The position numbers were made by a program, and so were the translations under genes. Positions 19,946 through 28,286 of a stretch of DNA of 64,000 nucleotides are shown in pieces. Position 1 is the stretch's first letter, and the number at the start of each line of letters is the position of its first letter. The notes beneath the pieces are model-generated. The model had not been told where the DNA came from, ran no database searches, and was given only the letters and a program-made list of their open reading frames with translations. Source of the stretch: an uncultured Azospirillum sp. (GTDB lineage: Bacteria; Pseudomonadota; Alphaproteobacteria; Azospirillales; Azospirillaceae); assembly GCF_946480385.1 (NCBI RefSeq), contig NZ_CAMLJP010000007.1:1-64000 (forward strand), read 5' to 3'.

Positions 19946-20467
19946 TCAGACGGGAATGTCGCCGAACACCCGGCCGTCGGGACCGGCCGGGCCGCCGGAG
20001 GCGGTGCCGTGGGCGGTGTCGGGAGCCATGGTGCCCTTCAGCCAGCGGGCGAACTGGCGGTCGGCGGTGTTGATGTGCAGCATCAGCCACTGCGGCAGGA
20101 ATTCGGCCAAGCTCCGCCGCATCTCCTCGTCGGCCAACTCGCCGGCCCCTTCAACTGATGCGAAGGCATGGACCCGATCCCAGGCGAGCTGATGCTGGCC
20201 GATATGGTCGTCGAGGAAGGGATAGCCCGCCTCCTCCATCACCTTCTGCTCGTCGGCGAAATGCGACTCGGTGTAGGCGACGGCCGCGGCCAGGGTGCTG
20301 CGCATCTCTTCGGCCGGTCGTCCTTCGGTGACGGCACGTTCGAAGGCCTGGACCAGCGCGATCCATTCGCGATGCTGCTCGTCGATGGAGTTGACGCCCA
20401 GGACCAGATCGTCGCTCCAGACGAGGCGGCCGTAATCGACGGTATCGTTGCTCTCGCTGTCGATCAT
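19946..20467 (-). CDS. Bacteriohemerythrin
   Basis: A 173-residue soluble hemerythrin-domain protein. All seven di-iron ligands can be placed: His32 (DEQHREW), His69 and Glu73 (ESHFADEQ), His88 and His92 (DDHIGQHQ), His131 and Asp136 (LHINTADRQ). Such proteins bind O2 reversibly and may deliver or sense it. A tail of about 30 residues after the domain is Gly/Pro-rich. It is followed by pyrE and preceded by an MCP gene 160 bases upstream on the same strand, which suggests an aerotaxis link. The start could instead be an ATG 10 codons upstream at 20497. Confidence 0.9.
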   Translation of the reverse strand: MIDSESNDTVDYGRLVWSDDLVLGVNSIDEQHREWIALVQAFERAVTEGRPAEEMRSTLAAAVAYTESHFADEQKVMEEAGYPFLDDHIGQHQLAWDRVHAFASVEGAGELADEEMRRSLAEFLPQWLMLHINTADRQFARWLKGTMAPDTAHGTASGGPAGPDGRVFGDIPV

Positions 20468-20627
20468 GGCGGGCCCCGTGGTGGTCGGAGGGTGCATCGG
20501 TCGGTCGGCACGCGCAGAACTTGCGACGGCCGGAGTTCTCCTAGAGTCCCCGGCCGCCGCCCGCAAGCGTGGGCTTTGCTACCTTTTGCCCCACCCCCTC
20601 GGTGACGGGGATCGGACCGTGCCGGCC

Positions 20628-22334
20628 TCAGACCTTGCCGCGCACGCTGCCGAGGAAGCGGTCGACCTGCGCGTGCAGCAGCTCGGCCTGCTTCGACAGC
20701 TCACCGGACGACGAGAGCAGGCGGCTGGCGCCGCTTCCGGTCTCCGACGCCGCCTGCAGGACGCCGCCGATCGAGGAGGAGACCTCGTTGGTGCCGGCCG
20801 CCGCCTGCTGAACGTTGCGGGCGATTTCCATCGTGGCGGCGTTCTGGCCGTCGACCGCCTGGGCGATGGTGCCGACGATGACGTTCACCTCGCCGATGGT
20901 GGCGGCGATGCTCTGGATCGCCTGGACCGCATCGGCGGTCGCCGTCTGAATCTCGGCGATCTGTTGCGAGATGTCGCCGGTCGCCTTGGCGGTCTGGTTG
21001 GCCAGGCTCTTCACCTCGCTGGCGACCACGGCGAAGCCCTTGCCCGCCTCGCCGGCCCGTGCCGCCTCGATGGTGGCGTTCAGCGCCAGCAGGTTGGTCT
21101 GACCGGCGATGGAGTTGATGAGGTTCACCACGTCGCCGATCTGGTTCGCCTTGGACGACAGGCCATCGACGATGCGGTTGGTGCCGTCGGCCTGATCGGC
21201 CGCCTGCTTGGCCTTGCGGCTGCTCTCGCCGATCTGCCGGCCGATCTCGGCGATGGAGGCGGCCAGTTCCTCGGCGGCGGCGGCCACGGTCTGGACATTG
21301 ACCGACGCCTGTTCCGATGCGGCGGCGACGGTGGTCGCCTGCGTTTCGGTATGGTCGGCGGTCGTTGCCAGCGACTGCGCCAGGGACCGCACCTCGGTGG
21401 AAGAGGAGGTGACGCTGTCGACCACGCCCTTCACCTCGCTTTCGAACCTGTCGGCCAGCGCCGCCATCTCGGCCCGCTTGCGCTCCTCGGCGGCATGTTC
21501 GGTCTCGGCCTGGCGGCGGCGGAAAGCATCGGCCTCCACGGCGTTGGCCTTGAACACCTCGACGGCGCCGGTGATCTTCCCGATCTCGTCCTTGGCCTCG
21601 GATGGCGGCACGGTCACGCTCAGGTCGCCCTTTGCCAGCGTCAGCATCGCGTCGGTCAGGCGGCGCAGCGGGCGCAGGGCCGCCACCGTCCACAGGCCGA
21701 AGGCGCCGGACAGCAGCAGGGCGGCGGCACACAGCGACAGCATCAGCGCCTGGAAGCCGCTGGCGACCGTGCGGGCGCGGGCGGCGATATGCTGGTTCTT
21801 CTGCTCCTGCAGGTCGATGAACGCGTTGATGCGCTTCAGCCATTCGGTGAAGGCGGGACGGGCGTCCTGCATCAGGGCCTTCTGCGCGGCGGCCACGTCA
21901 CCCGCCTTGCGCGCGGCGGTGACCGCCTTGATCGCCGGCAGGGTCTTCGCCTCGATCTCCTTGATGCCGGCGAGCATGGACCGCTCCTCCGGCTCTATGT
22001 CGGTCATCGTCGCGAACATGGCGTCGAGCGGCTTGGCCGCCTGATCATAGAAGGCGGCCAGCCGGTCGATGTCGGCCAGGACGGCGGACAGGGTCGCGGC
22101 ATCGCTGGTCAGCACAACGTCGCGCAGGGCAATCGCGCGGTCATGCACGCTGCCGCGGAAATTGATGGCATAGCGCTGCTTGACGCTGTTGACGTCGTTA
22201 ATCCGGGTGAGATCGGCATCGATCTTCCGCACCTCGCGGACCCCGATGACGGTCAGGCTGATCAGAAGCACAAGCACCGCGCCGAAGCCGAGGAACAGCC
22301 GTGCGCGTATGGTGGCGTGCCGTGGAAGGAGCAT
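20628..22334 (-). CDS. Methyl-accepting chemotaxis protein, four-helix-bundle sensor type
   Basis: A 568-residue transmembrane chemoreceptor. Membrane helix 1 is at about residues 12-32, a roughly 155-residue alpha-helical ligand-binding region (4HB type) follows, and helix 2 is at about 190-212. A HAMP domain ([19 protein letters not shown]...) leads into the long MA signalling coiled coil, whose hairpin tip includes [20 protein letters not shown] and [15 protein letters not shown]. The ligand is unknown. It is divergent from the S10 peptidase gene and upstream of the bacteriohemerythrin gene on the same strand. Confidence 0.95.
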   Translation of the reverse strand: MLLPRHATIRARLFLGFGAVLVLLISLTVIGVREVRKIDADLTRINDVNSVKQRYAINFRGSVHDRAIALRDVVLTSDAATLSAVLADIDRLAAFYDQAAKPLDAMFATMTDIEPEERSMLAGIKEIEAKTLPAIKAVTAARKAGDVAAAQKALMQDARPAFTEWLKRINAFIDLQEQKNQHIAARARTVASGFQALMLSLCAAALLLSGAFGLWTVAALRPLRRLTDAMLTLAKGDLSVTVPPSEAKDEIGKITGAVEVFKANAVEADAFRRRQAETEHAAEERKRAEMAALADRFESEVKGVVDSVTSSSTEVRSLAQSLATTADHTETQATTVAAASEQASVNVQTVAAAAEELAASIAEIGRQIGESSRKAKQAADQADGTNRIVDGLSSKANQIGDVVNLINSIAGQTNLLALNATIEAARAGEAGKGFAVVASEVKSLANQTAKATGDISQQIAEIQTATADAVQAIQSIAATIGEVNVIVGTIAQAVDGQNAATMEIARNVQQAAAGTNEVSSSIGGVLQAASETGSGASRLLSSSGELSKQAELLHAQVDRFLGSVRGKV

Positions 22335-22580
22335 TTCGGCGGGATCCCGTCAAAGTTGACCCGGATGGGCAATGCAAGAATTCTAACCCGGAAGATGTTA
22401 CCCTTTGGGGTTAGTTAATTTGTATCACACGGCGGAACCGACAAGGCCGGCGTTGCGTCGCCGCCGGAAAAAACATGTCCTAAAAATGGCACCGAAATAT
22501 GGGCAGGTTGCGGATCGCGAGCGGGACCGCAATATGCGTTGGCCGGAGACCGACCCGCAGAAACTGTCTTGGATTCCCAG

Positions 22581-24224
22581 ATGCCGCTCCTGTCCGCGCC
22601 TTCCCGCTCCCGCAGCCTGTCACGTCTGTTGGCGATGGCCTTGCTCCCGGCCCTGCTGATGCCGCCGCTGGTCCCCGGTTCCGCCGCTGCGGCGGAGGCC
22701 GGCCGGGGAAAGAGTGGAGAGGGGGCGGCAGACCGGCTGGAAGGCGGCAAGACCGAAGCGGGAAAGCCGGAAGAGCGCAAGTCCGAAGGCCGCCAAGACG
22801 ACGGCCTCAAAGGCTTCGACCCCCAGCGCAGCGTTACCCGGCACAGCCTGCCGCTGCCAAGTGGGGCGCTGGGCTACACCGCGACGGCGGAGTTCCTGCC
22901 GCTGCGCGACGGCGCGAAGGAGGAACTGGCGGCCCGCATCTTCACGGTGTCCTACACCGCCGAACCGGCCGAACCCAATAATCCGTCCGAGGGTCCACGC
23001 CCGGTTACCTTCGTCTTCAACGGCGGGCCGGGAGCGGCATCCGCCTATATGCATCTGGGTGCCGCCGGCCCGAAGGTCGTCGCCTTCGGGCCGGACGGAA
23101 CCCTGCCGCGGCCACCGGCACCGCTGGTCGACAATCCCGACAGCTGGCTGGCCTTTACCGATCTCGTTTTCATCGATCCGGTCGGCACCGGTTTCAGCCG
23201 CGCACTGAAACCCGACGAAGCGGAAAAGCGCTTCTGGTCGGTGGAGGGCGATGCGCGGTCGATGGCCGAGATCGTCCGGCTGTGGCTGACCCGCAATGGC
23301 CGCTGGTCGTCGCCGACCTTCCTGGCGGGAGAAAGCTATGGCGGTTTCCGCATCGCCACGATGGCGGACGAGCTGATCGAGCGGGTCGGGCTTGCGGTGA
23401 ACGGCCTGATCCTGGTATCGCCGGTCGTCGATTTCGCCGCCATCGACGAGGACGGCATTCTCGGCCCGGCCCTGAAGCTGCCGTCGATGGCCGCTTCCGC
23501 CGCGGCGCTGGGACGCACGGCCGGTCCGCCGGAACAGGCGGCCCAAACCGCGGAACGCTTCGCGCTCGGCCCTTACCTGACTGGCCTGGCCCGGCTCGAT
23601 TACGGCCGGCTCGACGCGGAAAAGGACATCTTCGCCGAAGTGGCGCGTATCACCGGCCTGCCGGTGGATATCGTGCGGCGCCAGCGCGGGCGGGTTCCGA
23701 TGGGCGTCTTCACGCGCGAACTTCTGCGCGACCGGGAACGGATCCTCAGCATCTATGACGGGACCTTCACCGCACCGGATCCCGATCCGGGCGCGCCGCG
23801 CGTGCCATTCGACCCCTTCCTGAAGGGCACGATCCCGACCTACACCACGGCATTCGCCGCCTATGTCCACGATGCGCTCGGGGTGCGGGCGGACGAGCCT
23901 TACCGGCTGCTCAGCGACCGGGTGAACCGGAACTGGGAATGGCCGCGCATGACGGTGCCGAGCGCCGTGGACGCGCTGCAGACGGCATTGACCCTGCAGC
24001 CGGCGCTGCGGGTGCTGATCGTTCATGGCCGCACCGACCTGATCACGCCCTACATGGCCTCACGTTGGGTTGCGTCCAGGCTGGAACTGCCGGAGGGGGA
24101 ACGCGGCCGGGCTTCGGTGACGGTGCATCCCGGCGGCCACATGATGTACACGCGGGCGGAAGGCCGTGCCGCGCTGGCTGCCGACGCCCGGGCCTTGATC
24201 GCGGAGGCCCTGCGGCGGCGCTGA
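22581..24224 (+). CDS. S10-family serine carboxypeptidase-like protein, secreted
   Basis: A 547-residue protein with an N-terminal signal peptide (LLAMALLPALLMPPLVPGSAAA) followed by a Lys/Glu-rich linker (about residues 40-80). The alpha/beta-hydrolase catalytic domain has the S10 pattern: FVFNGGPGAASAY (oxyanion region), the nucleophile in AGESYGGFR, the Asp in LIVHGRTDLITPY and the His in HPGGHMMY. S10 enzymes remove C-terminal residues from peptides at acidic pH; the location here would be periplasmic or extracellular. The start ATG 22581 has a weak ribosome site, and an in-frame TTG at 22539 is an alternative. It lies between an MCP and flagellin, and converges on flagellin. Confidence 0.87.
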   Translation: MPLLSAPSRSRSLSRLLAMALLPALLMPPLVPGSAAAAEAGRGKSGEGAADRLEGGKTEAGKPEERKSEGRQDDGLKGFDPQRSVTRHSLPLPSGALGYTATAEFLPLRDGAKEELAARIFTVSYTAEPAEPNNPSEGPRPVTFVFNGGPGAASAYMHLGAAGPKVVAFGPDGTLPRPPAPLVDNPDSWLAFTDLVFIDPVGTGFSRALKPDEAEKRFWSVEGDARSMAEIVRLWLTRNGRWSSPTFLAGESYGGFRIATMADELIERVGLAVNGLILVSPVVDFAAIDEDGILGPALKLPSMAASAAALGRTAGPPEQAAQTAERFALGPYLTGLARLDYGRLDAEKDIFAEVARITGLPVDIVRRQRGRVPMGVFTRELLRDRERILSIYDGTFTAPDPDPGAPRVPFDPFLKGTIPTYTTAFAAYVHDALGVRADEPYRLLSDRVNRNWEWPRMTVPSAVDALQTALTLQPALRVLIVHGRTDLITPYMASRWVASRLELPEGERGRASVTVHPGGHMMYTRAEGRAALAADARALIAEALRRR

Positions 24225-24270
24225 CCGGCGCCAAGCCGGTTGGAGACTTGCGGGTTTGGAAAGACACGAA

Positions 24271-24308
24271 ACGAAAAGGGGCGCCCCGGCGGGGGCGCCC
24301 CTTTTCGT
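24271..24308. terminator. Bidirectional intrinsic terminator
   Basis: A perfect 17-bp stem (24271-24287 with 24292-24308) with a GGCG loop. The GC core GGGGCGCCCC is flanked by AAAA and TTTT, so it ends both the rightward S10 peptidase transcript and the leftward flagellin transcript. Confidence 0.9.
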
Positions 24309-24329
24309 GTACCTGGCTGCCGTTCCGGA

Positions 24330-26192
24330 TCAGAACAGGCGCAGGATCGACTGCTGCGACTGGTTGGCCAGCGAGAGGGCGATGGTGCCCAGCTGCTGCC
24401 GGGTCTGCAGCATCAGCAGGCTGGCGCCTTCCTCGTTCTGGTCGGCCAGCGTCAGCTTGCTGGCGCCTTCCGTCAGCACGTCGCTGAACTCCTTGGTGAA
24501 GCTCTCGCGGGTCGTGATGATGTTCAGGTTGGTCGACAGATTCTGCGAGGCGGAGCGGATCGTCGCCTTGGCGTGATCCAGGCCGGCAACCGCCTTGTCG
24601 ATGTCGGAGCGGTCCATCCAGCCGTTCTGCGCCGCATCCATCTGCAGACCCTGGCCGCTGGTCGACAGGTTGACCGCGCCCACCGTGATCGAGTTGGTGT
24701 TGCGCTCGTTCAGCTGGACGGTGATGTCGTTGGACGTGTTGGCGTCGGAGATCTGCTTGGTGACGATGTTGGCCGAGCAGTTCGACGAAGCGGCCTGCTT
24801 GATGGTCTTGGCGTCGACGTTCAGATGGACCGTGCCGCTGTCGAAGGCGAAGGCCTGGTCGCCCGCCGCCAGCTTGCCGTCGCCCTGATCGCTCGTGCCG
24901 TCGCGGGTGACCTGGGCGCCGTTGGAGTTGGTGACCTGGATTTGCAGGTCGACCTTCTTCTCGATGGTCGAGATGCCGTTGCCCTGGTTGTTCGCCGCTT
25001 CCAGCAGGCGGCGGTCGACCGTGAAGGACACGATGGTGCCCGACGCGAAGCTCTCCGAGATCTTCTTGGTCAGCGCGTTGGTCGTGCTGGAGGTCAGGGA
25101 GAAGTCACGCACCACGCCACTCGTGGTGTTGCCGGTCAGGGTGATGGTGCCGCTGCTGCCGATGGAGGCGGTGGCGACATCCTTGCCGGCCAGACGACCG
25201 CTGCCCGAGATGGCGCCGCTGATCGAGGCCTGCAGCCTGGTCGCCACGTTGACGGCGGCGTTCTGGCCGACGGCGACGTCTCCCTTCGTGGCGGTGTAGC
25301 TGAAGGACTGGCCCTCCACCGTGATGGTGAAGATGTCGCCTTCCTCGATGGTGCCACCGATGTTGACGTTCGAAATCTGGGCCTTCGTCGAGGTCGCCGC
25401 CTGCGTCAGCTTGGCTTCGATCGTCTGGGTGTTGTCGAAGTAGGAGATCGTGCGGCTCTCGTCGCCGTCCTTGACGATGAAGTCGCGGGTGCGGCCGTTG
25501 GCGCCGCGCACCTCGATCTGGACGTCGGAGAAGCTGCCCAACGTGCTGGACATCGTGCCCGACAGCTTCAGCCCGACGAGGCCATGCGCGTTCTCCGCGG
25601 TGGAGATGTCGGCGGTCTTGCCTTCGACGGAGCCGTCGCCCTTGATGCGGATGGCGTAGGTGTCGGGGGCGATGACGTTGGTGACGCGGGCATTGTCGAC
25701 GCCGACGATGGTGTTGACGGCGGCACGGGACGCGCTGGTGCTGTCCATGCTCATGCCGTTGCCGTTGATCAGGTTCTTGCCCTGATAACCGCTGTCGGCG
25801 GCCAGCTTGTCGATCTGGTCCTTCAGGGTGTTGAACTGCGAGGCCAGCGACTTGCGGGTGGCGATGGAGGCGGCGTCGTTGCCCAGGGCCGCATAGGCGG
25901 CGGTGGTCAGGCCCTTGGCCTGGTCGACCATGGAGTCGATGGCGGTCAGGCCCTTGTCGGCGGCCTGGATGGTGCTGATCGACTGACCCATCGCGTCCTT
26001 CAGCGAGGACAGGTCGCCGGCGCGCTGGTTCAGACCCTTGGCGGCGAAGAAGGAGGTGGGACCATCCAGAGCCGAATTGATCTTGTTGCCCGTCGACAGG
26101 ATGTTCTGCTTCTTGTCGATCTGCGACTGCGTGCTCTGCAGCTGCAGCAGGTTGGTGCGCATCGAGGCGGTCAGGGTCACATTTCCGGCCAT
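24330..26192 (-). CDS. Flagellin, large type
   Basis: A flagellar filament protein of 620 residues. The conserved N-terminal D0/D1 helices (TLTASMRTNLLQLQSTQSQI, ILSTGNKINSALDGPTSFF, QSISTIQAADKGLTAIDSMV) and C-terminal D1/D0 (FTKEFSDVLTEGASKLTLAD, EEGASLLMLQTRQQLGTIAL, ending SILRLF) enclose a long variable region, about residues 150-530, rich in Ser, Thr and Asn. That surface composition suits O-glycosylation. One cysteine (AASSNCSANI) is unusual for flagellin. The ATG at 26192 has AAGGAG upstream; the open frame beyond it is not flagellin. The large size suggests a polar-type, glycosylated flagellin, but this is inference. Transcription probably starts at the sigma-54-like site at 26274-26290. 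Confidence 0.95.
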   Translation of the reverse strand: MAGNVTLTASMRTNLLQLQSTQSQIDKKQNILSTGNKINSALDGPTSFFAAKGLNQRAGDLSSLKDAMGQSISTIQAADKGLTAIDSMVDQAKGLTTAAYAALGNDAASIATRKSLASQFNTLKDQIDKLAADSGYQGKNLINGNGMSMDSTSASRAAVNTIVGVDNARVTNVIAPDTYAIRIKGDGSVEGKTADISTAENAHGLVGLKLSGTMSSTLGSFSDVQIEVRGANGRTRDFIVKDGDESRTISYFDNTQTIEAKLTQAATSTKAQISNVNIGGTIEEGDIFTITVEGQSFSYTATKGDVAVGQNAAVNVATRLQASISGAISGSGRLAGKDVATASIGSSGTITLTGNTTSGVVRDFSLTSSTTNALTKKISESFASGTIVSFTVDRRLLEAANNQGNGISTIEKKVDLQIQVTNSNGAQVTRDGTSDQGDGKLAAGDQAFAFDSGTVHLNVDAKTIKQAASSNCSANIVTKQISDANTSNDITVQLNERNTNSITVGAVNLSTSGQGLQMDAAQNGWMDRSDIDKAVAGLDHAKATIRSASQNLSTNLNIITTRESFTKEFSDVLTEGASKLTLADQNEEGASLLMLQTRQQLGTIALSLANQSQQSILRLF

Positions 26193-26557
26193 GGTCCTAG
26201 TCTCCTTCTGAGGCTGTCCCCGCCCCTGGTCATTTGACCGGCGAGGCAACGTGCGTTTTCCTGACACCACTCTTTCAAGCGCCGTGCCAACTCGCGTGGT
26301 GTTCCATAAGTCACTGATTTCGCTATGAAATAAAAATTGGTCGGCAAAAAGGGCAGGGTTGGGCCCAAGCGTTCGGGCTCGGCGTCCGAAAAAGTTTCCC
26401 GGAATCTTTTGCCGCTGACGGACGGTTCTGCCGGATGCCGGGCGGCAAGAATCTTCCCACCGGCCTGCCGGCACGGCTATGGTCGGGCTCCAAACCACGT
26501 CCCAAACATCGAACGCATGGCCCCGACGAGGGCCAAAGCAGGGAAGGGAGAAGCATC
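26193..26557. other. Intergenic region between divergent flagellin and RidA genes
   Basis: A 365-base region. The left part is the flagellin leader and its sigma-54-like promoter. An A/T-rich patch lies near 26310-26350 (ATGAAATAAAAATTGG), suitable for an upstream activator or IHF-type bending site. The right part carries a good ribosome site for RidA (GGGAAGGGAG). No further gene is apparent. Confidence 0.5.
26274..26290 (-). promoter_or_regulatory. Sigma-54-like promoter of flagellin
   Basis: On the leftward strand the site reads TTGGCACGGCGCTTGAA. Against the sigma-54 consensus (TGGCACG, four bases, TTGC) it matches the -24 element perfectly and the -12 element except for TTGA. The GG and GA doublets have the required 10-base spacing. 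It lies 82 bases upstream of the flagellin ATG. RpoN is known to be needed for flagella in Azospirillum brasilense. The same motif recurs at 61042-61059. Confidence 0.6.
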
Positions 26558-27025
26558 ATGACCGGTCGGATCGACGCACGCTTGGCGGAACTGGGCATCG
26601 AGTTGCCGCAGGCCGCCGCCCCGGTGGCCGCCTATGTGCCCTACACCCGTTCGGGCAACACCCTCTACATCTCGGGCCAGGTGACGGTCTGGAACGGCGA
26701 GCGCAAGTTCGTCGGCAAGGTCGGCCAGGACTTCACGGTCGAACAGGGCAAGGAAGCCGCACGCCTGTGCGCGCTGAACATCCTGGCCCAGGCCAAGGCC
26801 GCGCTGGGCGGCGACCTGGACCGCGTCACCCGCGTGCTGCGGCTGGGCGGCTTCGTCAATTCCGGCGCCGATTTCCACGACCATCCGCTGGTCATCAACG
26901 GCGCGTCGGAGTTGATGCGCGACGTCTTCGGCGAGGCCGGCCAGCATGCCCGCGCCGCCGTCGGCGCCCCGTCTCTGCCCGGCAACGTCGCGGTCGAGGT
27001 TGACGCGATCCTGGAAGTGGCCTGA
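26558..27025 (+). CDS. RidA family protein
   Basis: A 155-residue member of the RidA/YjgF/UK114 family, small trimeric enzymes that hydrolyse reactive enamine/imine intermediates released by PLP enzymes. Visible: YTRSGNTLYISGQVTVWNGE near residue 30, the central LDRVTRVLRLGGFVNSGADF, and the C-terminal GAPSLPGNVAVEVDAILEVA. It is of the longer subtype (about 150 residues, unlike the usual 130), which often lacks the catalytic Arg of RidA proper, so activity is uncertain. Strong ribosome site (GGGAAGGGAG). It probably has its own promoter in the 365-base region shared with flagellin. Confidence 0.92.
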   Translation: MTGRIDARLAELGIELPQAAAPVAAYVPYTRSGNTLYISGQVTVWNGERKFVGKVGQDFTVEQGKEAARLCALNILAQAKAALGGDLDRVTRVLRLGGFVNSGADFHDHPLVINGASELMRDVFGEAGQHARAAVGAPSLPGNVAVEVDAILEVA

Positions 27026-27040
27026 GGCATGTAGCCTCAG
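27022..27040 (+). other. Hairpin overlapping the RidA stop codon
   Basis: A perfect 7-bp inverted repeat CTGAGGC / GCCTCAG with a 5-base loop, overlapping the RidA stop. There is no T run after it on the + strand, so it is a weak terminator at best and may serve as a transcript-stabilising or partial-termination structure before the DUF482 gene. Confidence 0.45.
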
Positions 27041-27119
27041 GAAATTACGGCGGTGACGGCGTCTTGCTGTCTTGCGGCATGAGGCCTACCTCCTTGCCAG
27101 TGTTCAAGGAGACGCATGC

Positions 27120-28283
27120 ATGCCCGACGGCAACGATGCCATCACCGTCAAGGTTCTGACCGGGATCGGCGAGGCGGACCAGCAGGGCTGGGACGCCTGT
27201 GCCGGTCCCGGCAATCCCTTCCTCTCCCACGCCTTTCTTCTGGCGCTGGAGGAATCGGGATCGGCGACCGGCAAGTCCGGTTGGCAGCCAAGCCATCTTG
27301 CCGCCTATGACGGGGCCGGCCGCATGGTCGGTGCGGTGCCCGCCTATCTGAAAAGCCATTCCTACGGCGAGTACGTCTTCGACCACGCCTGGGCCAACGC
27401 CTATGAGCGGGCGGGCGGCAACTATTACCCCAAGCTGCAGGTGGCGGTGCCCTTCACGCCGGTGCCGGGACCGCGCCTGCTGGTGGCGCCCGGCCCGCGC
27501 GCCGATGCCGTCGCCGACGCGCTGATCTCGGCGCTGGAGCAGGTGGCGGAGCGTTATGGCGTTTCCTCCGCCCACGTCACCTTTCCGGAGCGCGAGGAAT
27601 GGGACCGGCTGGGCGAGGCCGGCTGGCTGAAGCGGCTGGGCGTTCAGTATCATTGGCACAACCGCGGCTACGGAAGCTTCGACGAGTTCCTGGAGGCGCT
27701 GAACTCCCGCAAGCGCAAGGCGATCCGCAAGGAACGGCGCGAGGTCGCGGAGAGCAGCGTGCGCCTGCACACCCTGACCGGCGACGAACTGAAGCCGGAG
27801 CATTGGGACGCCTTCCACCGCTTCTATCTGGACACCGCCGACCGCAAATGGGGTGGCGGCTATCTCAACCGCCGCTTCTTCGAGCTGCTGGGTCGGACCA
27901 TGGCCGACCGGGTGGTTCTGGTGATGTGTGAGGATGGCGGGGAGTGGGTGGCCGGTGCGCTGAATCTGCTGGGTGACGACGCGCTGTACGGCCGCAACTG
28001 GGGCTCCGACGGGAGTTACCGCTTCCTGCATTTCGAGGCGTGCTATTACCGCGCGCTGGATTTTGCCATTGAACGCGGGCTGGCGCGGGTCGAGGCCGGC
28101 GCGCAGGGCGAGCACAAGATCCAGCGCGGCTACCTGCCGGTGCCGACCTACAGCGCCCATTGGATCGCCGACCCGGGATTCCGCCGCGCGGTGGAGCGTT
28201 ACCTGCAGCAGGAACGCCCCGCGGTGGAGGCGGAGATCGAGGCGCTGGACGAGGAACTGTCGCCCTACCGGCGGGAGGGCTGA
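27120..28283 (+). CDS. DUF482/GNAT-fold protein (FemAB-like)
   Basis: A 387-residue cytoplasmic protein of the DUF482 family, which has an acyltransferase-like fold related to GNAT and FemAB enzymes. Recognised blocks are NPFLSHAFLLALEESGS near the start, YGEYVFDHAWANAYE, NYYPKLQVAVPFTPVPGPRL, FDEFLEALNSRKRKAIRKER and EAGAQGEHKIQRGYLPVPTYS. Biochemical function is not established for the family. ATG 27120 follows AAGGAG at 8 bases. It lies 94 bases after RidA on the same strand, so the two may be co-transcribed. Its 3' end converges closely with the CoA transferase gene (3 bases apart). Confidence 0.85.
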   Translation: MPDGNDAITVKVLTGIGEADQQGWDACAGPGNPFLSHAFLLALEESGSATGKSGWQPSHLAAYDGAGRMVGAVPAYLKSHSYGEYVFDHAWANAYERAGGNYYPKLQVAVPFTPVPGPRLLVAPGPRADAVADALISALEQVAERYGVSSAHVTFPEREEWDRLGEAGWLKRLGVQYHWHNRGYGSFDEFLEALNSRKRKAIRKERREVAESSVRLHTLTGDELKPEHWDAFHRFYLDTADRKWGGGYLNRRFFELLGRTMADRVVLVMCEDGGEWVAGALNLLGDDALYGRNWGSDGSYRFLHFEACYYRALDFAIERGLARVEAGAQGEHKIQRGYLPVPTYSAHWIADPGFRRAVERYLQQERPAVEAEIEALDEELSPYRREG

Positions 28284-28286
28284 GCG

